From positions 13,014,442 through 13,078,441 of the forward strand of contig NC_064045.1 in the NCBI RefSeq assembly GCF_932526225.1: 64,000 nt of DNA, read 5' to 3'. The DNA comes from Nematostella vectensis. Taxonomy: Eukaryota; Cnidaria; Anthozoa; Actiniaria; Edwardsiidae. A program made the translations under genes and the position numbers. The stretch's first letter is position 1, and each line of letters begins with the position of its first letter. Below the pieces are notes generated by a model. The model saw nothing but the letters and a program-made list of their open reading frames with translations, made no database searches and had not been told where the DNA came from. Positions 1 through 10,000 of this stretch are shown here, one piece after another.

Positions 1-560
1 TCGTACGGCAGTGCTCCGTAACACGAAAACCAAAACTGACATCCCGAAATAAACATGCCCGGGAGTGCATGCCCGCGAATAGTGTAATCCTCCCTCGTCC
101 CCTCTCAACAATAGAAAAATAGCCTGCAGCGGCACAAGGGAAAGGGGGGGGGGACGGGGAGAGAAGGGCGGGAGAAGAAAAAGCGAGCGCACGGCCGAGG
201 GGACTGGGGTGGGGCTTTCTCACCTACTCTTCCTTTGAGCCGCTACGCAGGTTATAGAAAATTGAACAACTGTCCTCTTGCGTACACGAGTATAACATCT
301 CCGTCAATCGGACCACTTATTTTCAAGAATTGGGAATCCTGTTTCGCGCGAAGGGAAATGATGCACTGGGTCGGTTTGCACGCTTTGCTCCTTTCGCGCG
401 TTTTTAAGTGCATTTCAGTACAACCCCAAATAGAGCCGAATAAAGCGAGCTACCGCCCATTTTCCATGGGCGCTCTTACTGGGGTTTCCTTTACACGTAG
501 ATGAAGCGGGGAAAGGTGGGATATGTGACGAGCTAAGTTCCCTGTGACGTAGCCTGCGTA
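1..560. other. Intergenic, no gene seen
   Basis: CpG-containing sequence with G-rich runs near 140-165. Bases 10-24 (gtgctccgtaacacg) resemble one end of the dispersed repeat found at 25286 and 38968. The open frame at 235-504 starts at TTG and has no recognisable protein content. Confidence 0.5.
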
Positions 561-570
561 TCGGGAAGGG

Positions 571-714
571 GAAGGGGAGGGAGACTCAAGAGAAGGGGAG
601 GGAGACTCAAGACAAGGGGATGGAGACTCAAGAGAAGGGGAGGGAGACTCAAGACAAGGGGAGGGAGACTCAAAAGAAGGGGAGGGAGACTCAAGAAAAG
701 GGGATGGAGTCTGA
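571..714. repeat. 21-bp minisatellite, about 7 copies
   Basis: A G/A-rich 21-bp unit built on aaggggagggagactcaag is repeated head to tail with single-base variants (gggagg versus gggatg; caagag, caagac, caagaa). The array lies between short inverted sequences (gtagcctgcgt near 548 and acgcaggctac near 715), so it may be the expanded core of a small inverted-repeat element. Confidence 0.85.
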
Positions 715-752
715 GACGCAGGCTACTGTGACGTTACATCTATCAACAACAA

Positions 753-881
753 CAGGCTGAACCGGGAAACCAGGTCAGAACGCCATGAGGCTAAACAAAG
801 AAAACCCGGTCAGAACGCCACGAGGCTGAACACAGGAAACCCGGTCAGAACCCCATGGACGACAACCACAGGAAACCCGGA
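753..881. repeat. About 36-bp tandem repeat, 3.5 copies
   Basis: Imperfect repeat of a unit containing aaacccggtcagaacgcca followed by tgaggctgaacacagg. The copies diverge toward the right end. No coding frame runs through it. Confidence 0.75.
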
Positions 882-1488
882 TTGAAGGCATTTTAGAAGG
901 TAAAGATATGCGGGGTCTGTTTCATCTCGAACTTATGACGCAACTCGACACTCCACAAGGGCCTCTTGAGCCTGGTGGCCTTATCGCTAAGCCCACTTGG
1001 GAGCTTATCAAACCTATGCAATCCTTTGGAGTACCTAAAAGATACGGAGTTTTTCTGCTAATGACCATTCAATCTTGTTGGGAAATATATTATTAACAAG
1101 GGTTGAAGTGTCATGATGTACGCCCCCTGAGAAAACAGAGTAGTTTATCCTGTCGGTCATTCTGTTTTACTGGGACAAAGGGCTAATGCTTACTTGCCCC
1201 CCACCCAATATTTTACAAATTATATGTAAATGAGCAGTGCTGAATAACGTTTGCGCATGCGCGTGTTCTAGCGAAAACAAACAAATTTAGTGTTGAATCG
1301 TTCGAGTAAAGGTACGAAAGGATGACTTAAGTCGCTGTTTTGACGTAATGTACAGCATTAAAACCATTCTGTACAAAAGATGACGAATTTGTGTGATAAT
1401 GAGGGAGTCATAAAGAAAATTTTAGCCTAAGTGTTCTAGTTTTCTTAGCATTCGCCAAAATGTGACAGTTCGCCGGTAAAACGCTTCA
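882..1488. other. Intergenic, no gene seen
   Basis: The longest ATG frame (908-1096, 62 aa) matches nothing I recognise and has no splice-consistent neighbours. The remainder is AT-rich with no clear repeat structure. Confidence 0.4.
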
Positions 1489-1581
1489 CTGGGTACCAGA
1501 GCCTCCAAACTTCTCTCGCCCAGTGACGCTAGCTTCACAGTCGGCACGGCGTTTTGGCTGAGCTGAGGCTCTGGTACCCAG
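1489..1581. mobile_element. Small foldback element with 16-bp perfect inverted ends
   Basis: The left end CTGGGTACCAGAGCCT (1489-1504) is the exact reverse complement of the right end (1566-1581). The core of about 60 bp has no coding capacity. A short direct repeat, gtaaaacgc, lies on both sides (about 1476 and 1586) and may be a target duplication, although it does not abut the ends. A relic of the same end occurs at 5272 (cctgggtaccagagtctcg), so the family is dispersed. Confidence 0.75.
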
Positions 1582-2025
1582 GGTAGTAAAACGCCGCCAT
1601 TTAAAAAAAAAGGCCGGTTTAACCGCGCAGTACTGGAACTAGTCTTGCGTTTTTCAGCACTGCTATATATAGACAGACAGGCCTGTTACAGGTCTAAGAC
1701 GACATAGTCGGAAGGTGCGTTGAATAGCAGTGTCCTTAAAATTCAGATTAACTAAAATTGCATAGGGTTAAAAATTGATTCGACTATAGCTAATCGCTAT
1801 CTCCTATGGGTGGTTTCTTCCTACGGTTTTGGTAAATTTGCTGTTGACTAACCAGAGCGCTACATCTTGGGGGTACGATTATTGTACGGAATTTGTAAAT
1901 CCGTGAATTCAATATCGACCCTCGGGCATACTCGAGGGCCCAGCGGGTATCTTTCTTAGAAAGCCGTTAGGTCATATCTGATATGTACTTAGATATGCCC
2001 CAAGGCAACACGGTATACTCTCTCG
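1582..2025. other. Intergenic, no gene seen
   Basis: AT-rich sequence with no supported ORF, RNA gene or repeat beyond short homopolymers. Confidence 0.4.
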
Positions 2026-2171
2026 AGGCGCGAACCCAGGATTGCCTGAAGGGGGAAGCGCAGATATAGGTATCATATGGAAAAAGCATAGTATTTGAAG
2101 ATTCCCACTTTTTGGCCGCCAAGAGGGGGGGGGGGGGGGGGGGGGGAGCGCAACATGTGTACGCGCCTGCT
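2026..2171. mobile_element. Family A inverted-repeat element, copy 1
   Basis: The left end reads aggcgcgaacccaggattg and the right end, reverse-complemented, reads aggcgcgtacacatg, giving imperfect terminal inverted repeats. The core holds catatggaaaaagcatag, then tttgaagattcc, cactttttgg and a run of more than 20 G. The same core is found at 4764-5166, and a looser version at 50735-50860. It has no coding capacity, as expected of a non-autonomous element. Confidence 0.7.
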
Positions 2172-2694
2172 TTAGAGATTTTAGCACCGGGAGGCTAGGC
2201 AGAGAGTTCATCTGACCATAGGGGTGCGACCTTTTGGTTTCAGACGGGTCGGAAATAGCCCCTCAAAAAACCTCGAGCAGTATACATTACAAACCTAAGC
2301 ACCACTACTGGTCGCAAATTTGCAAGTAGTAAAACATAATCTAAGTACCTTCCTGTCATATATCGTCTTTAATTTGCACCCGAGAAAATGCAAAACATAG
2401 CGGTATGTATCATGAAAATAATTCGTTCAATAGAGAATTCCATAGTCAGGCACCGCGGAGCATGGGAAAGTGAGTGTGTGTTTGTGTGTCACACTCCTTG
2501 CATACTTTTTTGTTCATGATTTACTGTGACGGCATCAGTAGATTAAAATACAAACGCATGTTAAAAAATTATATCTATTTGTCAACTACAGTAGCCCTTT
2601 TGATATCAATGAAATCTGCGACTCTAAGACTCTGTGTTATGCAGCTCTGACCGCTGTCACACAATAAACCTATACTCAAAGGCACGGCGTGACA
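2172..2694. other. Intergenic, no gene seen
   Basis: No supported coding frame. Contains a short TG-rich patch near 2470-2490 and otherwise unstructured AT-rich sequence. Confidence 0.4.
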
Positions 2695-2695
2695 G

Positions 2696-3040
2696 AGCGA
2701 TTACATACTAGACAGTAGTGTAAGTCTAGTCTTATCAATATATAACTATTTGCTACTGGGGTCTGCATCAGGCTACCTTTCAACCTCAGGGGAGGTGGAG
2801 TGGTCCCATAAGTGTGGGGGGAGGGGGGGGGGCAAAAGTTGGGGGTAGGGGTAGGTGGTGCTTTCAAAAGTGGGAGTTGGTGCCCCGCTCCTCCACTTCC
2901 GCCTCCCCTGGACCTAAACCCCATGGAAGTAACACTTTGTGGATCTACTCATAGACTTATCAATATAGAAATCCTTGTTATTAGGGTCAGTATCAGGCTT
3001 GAATTCAAGGGTTTGTCCCCTGCCCTTACACCTATACTCC
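2696..3040 (-). pseudogene. Decayed tandem copies of the KNOP1 C-terminal coding end
   Basis: Downstream of the KNOP1 stop codon, the sequence coding for its last residues is repeated. The nearer copy (about 2922-3040, some 120 bp) still reads DPNNKDFYIDKSMSRSTK on the minus strand, against DPSNKDFYIDKTASRSTK in the gene. A more decayed copy (about 2720-2790) keeps the block around tcttatcaatata and the phase of the D-P codons but carries substitutions. The two are separated by a G-rich stretch (2815-2860). They look like tandem duplications of the gene's 3' end. The gene's own TAG at 3047-3049 precedes them, so they are probably 3' UTR or untranscribed. Confidence 0.8.
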
Positions 3041-3046
3041 ATGGAA

Positions 3047-4537
3047 CTAAAACTTTGTGGATCTGCTCGCAGTCTTATCAATATAGAAATCCTTGTTACT
3101 TGGGTCAGCGTCAGGGTCGTACCCAAGTCCTTTCCCTCTGCCCATCCGTCTAAACTCCATTGCTCGCTCAAACTGATTCTCCAGAGCCTTGTTTAATTTG
3201 ACCTCTTGTTTCTTGGACAATGCACTGAAACTTGAAGATGGCTTGGTGTTGCTGCTACTGGCAGGCAGAGTCAACTGGTTACCTTTCTTGAATCCGCCCA
3301 TCAGGCGAAGGAACTTTTCTTTCCTTTCGTCACTTCCAAAACTTGCATTCTCCCAATTGTTGAACTGGAACAAGACAAGGAAAAAAGACATAAAACCCAA
3401 CTTCTAGCAGGGAAGGAGAGATGGTTTCCAAGTTTTGTTCCGAGCACTTTGGTTCAGGGTTATAATTTTTCTAACAAACAAAATACTTAATAGAAGAAAA
3501 AAACTTGTGGTCATAATATGATCATTTGTTTTAAATTTATAGCAAAAAAATCACTTAAGCATTCAAACCTTGTTGGCTGTGATTGGAGGAGTTTCCTCTG
3601 TGCCCTTCACACTTGATTTCTTGCTTGAATCTTTGTCGTTCTTCTTATCCTTTTTATTTTTCTTAGATTTCGCCTTTTCCTCACTGTCTGAGCTTTTATT
3701 AGATTCACTTGAGCTGGTTTCTTTAGATTTGTGTTTTTTCTCCTTTTTATTTTTCTTTTTCCTTTCTTTTCTCTCTCTGTCATCCTCAGAATCACTTGAG
3801 CTTTCACTGCTATCTTTGGCTTTGTGTTTTATCTCTTTCTTGACTTTCTTCTTTCTCCTCTCTCCGTCATCCTTAGAATCACTTAAACTTTCACTGCTAT
3901 CTTTGGCTTTCTGTTTTTTATCTTTCTTCACTTTCTTCTTTCTTCTCTTTCTGTCATCCTCAGAATCACTTGAGCTTTCACTTGAGTCTCTTTGTTTTTC
4001 CTTATTCTTTTCCTTTTTCAGTCTTTTCTCACTGTCTGAGCTTTCCTCACAACTGGAACTTTCACAGCTTAATTTATGCCTTTTCCTCTTTCTTTCCTCT
4101 TTGCACTGTTTTTTCTTAGCCGAGACATCTGATGAATTATCATCTGAATCTTCTGAGCTGTCATGCTTTCGTTTCTTTTTCCTTGTCTTATCTTTCCTGT
4201 CTTCACATTTTCTTTCATCTGAGCCTCCCTCACTATCTGAGCCCTTTCTTGCTCTGTCATCTCTAACCTTGCCTGCTTTCTTGTCTTTCTTTTTCTTTTT
4301 CTGCTCTGGTTCAAATATTTCCTTTTCCTTATGCTCTTTCTTTTTCATTTCTGTGTCTGCATCTTCTGGGACACCTTTTCTTTCCTTTTCCTTTTTCATT
4401 TTCTTCCTTTTCTCTTTTTTCTCCCCACCATCATCATCACCATCACTTGAAATGTTACTCTGAAGCTTTTTTGCCCTTTTTCTCTCCATTTTTATTCTCT
4501 TCTCTTCTGCTTTTCTTTCTTCATCTTCAGAGTCCAT
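3047..4537 (-). CDS. KNOP1: Lysine-rich nucleolar protein 1 (KNOP1-like), two exons
   Basis: KNOP1 proteins are basic nucleolar proteins of poorly defined role. Exon 1 runs 4537-3569 (ATG at 4537-4535, 323 codons); exon 2 runs 3364-3047 (105 codons plus TAG), phase 0, with donor AAG/gtttga and acceptor ttccag. The predicted protein is 428 aa. Residues 1-320 are almost entirely K/E/D/S with several approximately 33-residue repeats of the form KAKDSSESxSDSxDD followed by RKKKxKK, as expected of a nucleolar-targeted disordered region. Exon 2 carries the family signature: WENASFG, KFLRLMGGFKKG, a helix with ERAMEFRRMGRGKGLGY, and the terminal FYIDKTASRSTK block. Identification rests on that C-terminal signature, since the repeats alone are not diagnostic. 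The long plus-strand open frame across exon 1 is an antisense shadow. Confidence 0.9.
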
Positions 4538-4763
4538 GGTACGTCTACTGCAATTTCACCTACAATAATATTTTTGACAATAAGAGATGATACCAATACA
4601 ACTCTACTTGGTGAGTAACCCAGAGGAGAGGGACTCACTTACAATTCCACCCAATTTTCTCAAATGCTATCTATTAGGGCCAAAAAAAAAAAGATAAAAT
4701 AGGAGTATTTAACAAGGCTTGATTCAGTTTCTTAGGGTGCGATGTTATATAAAACTTGTGATC
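4538..4763. other. KNOP1 upstream flank
   Basis: Presumed 5' UTR and promoter of KNOP1. No TATA box or clear core element stands out. Confidence 0.3.
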
Positions 4764-5166
4764 CAGGCGCATACCCAGGATTGGCCAGGGGGGGGGGGGG
4801 GGTGCGCCGTCATCAGTATCATATGGAAAAAGCATAGTATTTGAAGATTCCTTAATATGAAATGAAACACTTTTTGGCGGCCAAGGGGGGTAAGCGCACC
4901 CTGCCCACCCCCCTGTGTACGCGCACCTCAAACCCTGCCCACCCCAATGTGTATGCGCACCTCAAACCCTGCCCACCCCCCTGTGTATGCACACCTCAAA
5001 CCCTGCCCACCCCCCTGTGTACGCGCACCTCAAACCCTGCCCACCCCCCTGTGTATGCACACCTCAAACCCTGCCCACCCCCCTGTGTACACGCACCTCA
5101 AACCCTGCCCACCCTCTGTGTAAGCGCACCTCAAACCCTGCCCACCCCCCTGTGTACGAGCCTGCT
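4764..5166. mobile_element. Family A inverted-repeat element, copy 2, with internal minisatellite
   Basis: The left end aggcgcatacccagg pairs with the right end (reverse complement aggctcgtacacagg), 12 of 15 matching. The core repeats the catatggaaaaagcatag block, a G run and cactttttggcggcc of copy 1. Unlike copy 1, the right arm is expanded into seven copies of a 34-bp unit. Confidence 0.75.
4912..5160. repeat. 34-bp minisatellite inside family A element
   Basis: Seven near-identical 34-bp units, each with cctcaaaccctgcccaccc followed by a gtgtacgcgca variant. The gtgtacgcgc part matches the terminal inverted repeat of the host element, so the array apparently grew by duplication of the element's own end. 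Because 34 is not a multiple of 3, the encoded peptide cycles through three frames, which argues against coding. Confidence 0.9.
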
Positions 5167-5269
5167 ATCTAAGCGATTTGAACTTGGCTAGCCAACCAGC
5201 AAGGCAAAGAAACGCTTCAATATGCATTAAACGGAATCTTCCTGTCGAACCTATGATTACATACCCTGG

Positions 5270-5350
5270 GTACCAGAGTCTCGAGCTTAGTCTTCGTTTG
5301 TTTACTATGGGCTGACTACGAGGAGCGAAGCGACAAGCCTCTGGGGTGAC
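5270..5350. repeat. Fragment of the 1489-type element
   Basis: The segment begins ccctgggtaccagagtctcg, close to the inverted end of the element at 1489-1581, and ends near aagcctctgggg. Only one end is well kept. Confidence 0.45.
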
Positions 5351-5508
5351 AGATAGGGTTTGTGAGTTCCTTGAGTACAGATTTTGTACTCAGAAGTTGA
5401 TTGACTGGCAATAACTAATCCAGTAAGGCACATGCTGATTTGTCTATCCATGACACATGACCTAGGTTGTGATAAAACCGGTTTTTCACATACACTCAAT
5501 GCCAATGG

Positions 5509-5880
5509 CCGACACAACTACTAGAATAACCATAGAAGAATCATTTTCAGAAACCCTAGCATTTAAATTTCCCGACATCAAACAGTTAAAAAAGGGACAG
5601 AAAGGAGCAATAGTAGCACTTATTGAGAGAGAAAGACATGTTTGTCGTTCTTCCAAAGGGCTGGGGAAAGTCTTTGTGCTTTCAAGTGATAGCGTTGCTA
5701 TGTGTTGTGTTAAAATCAAAACGATTGCTGAACTACTCGGCGAAACCTATAGTAATCGCTGTTTGTCCCTTGAAATCCCTCGTCGATTCACATATCAAGA
5801 AACGACAACTTCAAGGGATAACAGCATGCAACCTCTCAAGCGAGCATTTGTGTTCACGAGTCCCGAACAAATTTGACTAT
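5509..5880 (+). pseudogene. RecQ-like DEAD-box helicase fragment, frameshifted
   Basis: One frame (about 5550-5625) reads FKFPDIKQLKKGQKGAIVALIE, the lead-in typical of RecQ-type helicases. At about 5625-5635 the reading shifts one frame and continues DMFVVLPKGWGKSLCFQV, a Walker A segment (GWGKS in place of the usual GYGKS or GSGKS). It then runs to IVIAVCPLKSLVDSHIKK, corresponding to motif Ia. The similarity ends near 5870, so motif II and the C-terminal lobe are missing. There is no start codon context, splice pattern or downstream exon. I read it as a relic of a repeated RecQ-like gene rather than a working helicase. Confidence 0.7.
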
Positions 5881-6651
5881 TTTTAAACAGACTTTGACAG
5901 CTCTGAAAGCGCACATGCTGGAAGATGATGTCATAATCGCCAAACCGGTTTTTCGAGTAAACAACAAACAGCGTTGATCCGCTTGCCTGGCCATACTGTG
6001 AGGTAGTTTAACAACAATTCCCTTATCTTGCTGTCAATAGACATCAGCACTTCTCAACAATGCTTGCTGATATTGGCATGGGGCTTAAAGGGAATGGGTT
6101 CTTTGATTTTGATACCCATCACCAAAACCTAAGCTCTCTACTATACAGGAAAAGAAGAGGTGTGGAGAATCATCAAACAACTCCAACTCTTAAAAATTCT
6201 GAGCTTTACGGTGTTTATATTATTGCAGTGATGGCACTTTTTCGTTTCAATTCCATTTCTTAGAGTTGCAGTTTGCTGTCATTGGTCACAGAAGCGTACT
6301 AGCAATATGTTAGCTGATATCGCCAGTATACAGCAGCCAAGATTGACGTTGTTTTTGTGTTGATGTTGGCAATACAATTGCAAGTGCTGTGGATCTACTT
6401 TACAGTTTAACCTTATTAATAAAATTCCGATAAGCAATCTACACCAGACACTTGTGTTTACGTGGGAGGCCACGGTTTGTTGTTTTTTTATGCCCCCTGG
6501 TGTAAAACGAGTGAAACGCAATGAAACAACTCTGAGACGAAACAGATACGTGAAGAAAACACGAGGTAATTTACCAAAAAGATTAGTCTCATTGTTATAG
6601 AAAACTCACCGAATAAAGTCCTGAGGGTATGGGGAGGGGGAAAGTCACGAT
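5881..6651. other. Intergenic, no gene seen
   Basis: No frame with recognisable content on either strand and no clear repeats. Confidence 0.4.
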
Positions 6652-6837
6652 TTACCAGACGAATTTTACCAACTTCCTCCACACATTTTGCACATGTCTA
6701 CCGCACAACAACTCTCGAGGCACATGCGAGTTTTTGCGAGTGCTAACGGACCATATATGGCCATCGGATAATACTCGATTTATGATCGGCACGAGATCGT
6801 AAAGTTCTTCACTTTTAGATTCGAGGTTTAATTTCAT
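6652..6837 (-). CDS. Short unrecognised ORF, possible first exon
   Basis: ATG at 6837-6835 opens 61 codons beginning MKLNLESKSEELYDLVPI and including NRVLSDGHIWSVSTRK. I do not recognise the family. The composition looks protein-like. A possible donor TTG/gtaaaa at 6670/6669 would make this a 168-nt first exon in phase 0, but I found no convincing downstream exon before 5880. The ORF sits head-to-head with ADAP, with 213 bp between the two ATGs, a spacing often seen for divergent gene pairs. It could equally be a chance frame in 5' flank. Confidence 0.3.
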   Translation of the reverse strand: MKLNLESKSEELYDLVPIINRVLSDGHIWSVSTRKNSHVPRELLCGRHVQNVWRKLVKFVW

Positions 6838-7050
6838 GGAGACAAAGCACAGAGGAGAGCCTCTAATGTATTAATCTACTCTCGTTCTGTGTATATCTAT
6901 TGTTTGTACAAGTTTCGATAATATCAAATATGGTACTGTAATCGGCATTTTTGCGATGTAACTGAAGACTTACCGAAGAAACAAGTGAAGAATACAAGCA
7001 AGCAGACGCAACACAGCCCAGAACGAATGTAATTTCCACCGCTTTTTAGG
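6838..7050. promoter_or_regulatory. Probable ADAP promoter and 5' UTR, possibly bidirectional
   Basis: The 213 bp separate the ADAP ATG from the minus-strand ORF. It must hold the ADAP 5' UTR unless there is an upstream non-coding exon. No TATA box at a convincing distance was seen. The assignment is positional. Confidence 0.35.
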
Positions 7051-10000
7051 ATGGAGAAAAACCGAAATGCCCTTTTAGAGCTGGCAAAACGCCCAGGAAA
7101 CAATACATGCGCTGACTGCGGGGCTAAACGTGAGTAATTTTGTTAGTTTTCTTTCTAAGATGGAATTAACTGTGAGACTGTCTGTGTTTAATATCTGTTC
7201 TGTTTGATTCACAGACCCCGAGTGGGCTTCAGCAAGCAAAGGCATTTTTATATGCATCACTTGCAGTGGGGTTCATCGTAATTTAGGAACACAGATTTCT
7301 GTTGTCAAGTCGCTCAGATTGGACACGTGGACAGATGAACGTTTACAAGTAAGAATTTATTATTTGCGATGAAATGCACCATGCATGTGTGTAACCGACA
7401 AGGCAGCGGGAACAAACATTTTTGGGGATTTTTTTGCATACGAAATTTTCCGCTTCCTCATCAGTATGCAAAACTTGAAAACATTTTAGTACTTTATAAA
7501 CATTAATCTATTTTAAAATCGTCCATAGAAGGATTTATTTGTTTTTATTTATTGAATTGGCGGAAGTAAATACATTAAATTCCTAACTTCAAATTATGAA
7601 ATTGATAATAGCTGCAATTTACTTAACTTATCATATTACGTCATTTATGATTGTCACTAAGTTGGTTATTTTATATATCAAGTAAGAATTATTGGTCTTG
7701 ATGTGAATTTTTTTAATACTTTTTGTTATCCCTTGCAGTTTATGATAGAAAACGGAAATGAGAAATCTAACGCAATTTGGGCAAAGAATGTCCCCATTTG
7801 TTACAGACGACCAAAGTGTACCGACCCTCAGTAAGTTTACTAAGCACTTATCACATTGATTGATTTCGTGGATTTTATTGTGTATTTAAAAAAAGGTTAC
7901 TAAAATAGCTATGTTACAGTTGGACTAGGCTATGTACCAGGGCCATCTTGACAGCTAGGCCAATAAGGAATTAAAAAACATGCTATCTATAATTGGCGTA
8001 TAATTAGTCCCCCACCATGGCTAGGAAATGTGTCAGTGCCCACCAGAAGTCTGGAACCTCCTAGAATGGAATGGAACGGAACCTCCTAAAATGGAATGGA
8101 ACCTCCTAGAATGGAATGGAACCTCCTAGTAATAAAAAGTCAATATAAGCGGTTCCAAAGCAGCGACTTGTGGGAAGTGTGCAGTGGGCTCGTTTTAGTG
8201 TCAACCACAGTGTAGGACAGTCATCCAAGCTTGATTTAACAGCGTTTATTACAATCAACTCGTCCAACTATCGAACACATGCGGTGATAACCTATGAAGT
8301 AATTAACAATTCACAAATTTAGGATAAAAACCTAAGGACTACAGGCAGTTCTGTAAATCGCAAAAAGGCTAAATCAATATTTACAAATTCAACTTACGTC
8401 TGATCTCGTCTCCGGGACTTAAAGAAATACAACTCCAAGTAAGCTTGTAACTCTTCAAACTTTACTCTGACTTCTCTAACTCTGCTTCTCTGGCTCTCAA
8501 CTCAACTCTTCTCTCTTCGGTTTCTCTGCTCAACTCTTAAAGATTGCTAAATGGGTACTATAATTTATAGGCAGGTGGGACGTGTCCTAAAGTAGGACGT
8601 GCCTCATTCCTAAACTCTTACTCAAAGGGAAATGCGTAAACTACAATAAATCTTATCAGTCTAATCATAGGAGAGGGTGGCTGTGCTCAAAATAGAGGAA
8701 GCCGTGGTGACTTAACTAAACAATTGTCTAAACTATCTAATCCGTTCAATTTAAATCAACGTTCTTTTTTGTATTTTCAATGTTCATAACAAATAGCAAT
8801 CTGAACAGTGAACCTCTTATGCTAAGTGGCCAGCTTTTCTAAAACATTTTTGTAAATAAAAAATAGTAATGACTTTTTAGCCTTTTAACAATACTGTAGT
8901 AGTTGTTTAATTAATTTGATTTAATTGTAATCTTAGGAAGGCCATAACTTTATCAGTTTTTCTGTGTAACCCTTGTTACTATTAGTATTTTTATTGTTAT
9001 TATTATTATTATTATTTTTATCCTAATATTATTCTTTCCATTTGGAAAACCCAGGTGGGATTATTTTTATAGGAGAAGAATTAGAGTTGATATTTGTAGT
9101 GATTACCTCAAATAACAACACTGGAGAAATATGAAAAATTATCATGTGAGATGGAGATGTTATTGTAATAAGTTGGAATCTTTTTAATTATCTTATCGTG
9201 TCTTCTTTTTCAGTGTTTTGAGGGAGCAGTGGATCCGGGCAAAATATGAAAGAAAAGAATTCATAGATGGTGCTCCCGAGCCTTGTTACTTATCAGGTAT
9301 TAGGAGACAGGGCTTCTGGAATTATGCGGAAAAAAAAAACCTCAAAATTACGCGGGATTCTTTGCTAAATTACGTGCTAAATTATGCGGAAAATCAATCA
9401 TTACACGCTGAATAACGTGGGATTTAGCAATATATTTTTCTTTAAAAAAACAATTCTTTACTAAATTGCATGCTTAATTGCACGGAATATCAACTGTTAC
9501 GCCCAAACTACATTTTATGCCGAAGGAAAGCACGAAATAACTTGAAAAGGTTTATTTTTTGTGCGAAATACACCTAGCCACCAGCCAATTAAAAAGGTAT
9601 TTTATTATTAGGCCTTCGCAGTTCAGCAAAGAACGCCTAGTCATTTTATTTATTTTCGAAATTTAGTTCGAAATATCGCACTCTTACAAAGAATATCTGT
9701 CTTTTTTTTACGAGGAATAGAGGTAAGAACCCTAAAAGAACACATCAGCTGTGCATTTAAATGTTTTGTCTTTCAAAATCTTGCCAATTTACGCGGGATT
9801 ACGTGGAAATTTGTGGATTACACGGATAAGGCCAAATTACGCTCTTCTGCACAAGCGCGTAATTCCAGAAGCCCTCAAGAGAGCCTTAGCAGGTCTCGGA
9901 ATATTGGGGGGCACTGCCACGCCCCTACTGGTCATCTCCTTGTTATATTTGAAAATATTGGGGGTGAATATGCCCCAAGTGCCTCATGCAGTATTAAAAA

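Noticed and set aside
571-714. Possible CRISPR-like array (also at 4912, 48064, 61862)
   Set aside because: The repeats are contiguous with no unique spacers, and the context is an animal genome with introns.
3570-4463. 297-codon plus-strand frame rich in Leu/Ser/Phe
   Set aside because: Antisense shadow of the Lys/Glu/Ser-rich KNOP1 exon 1.
4862-5191. Proline-rich open frames
   Set aside because: They are translations of the 34-bp array, which changes frame every unit.
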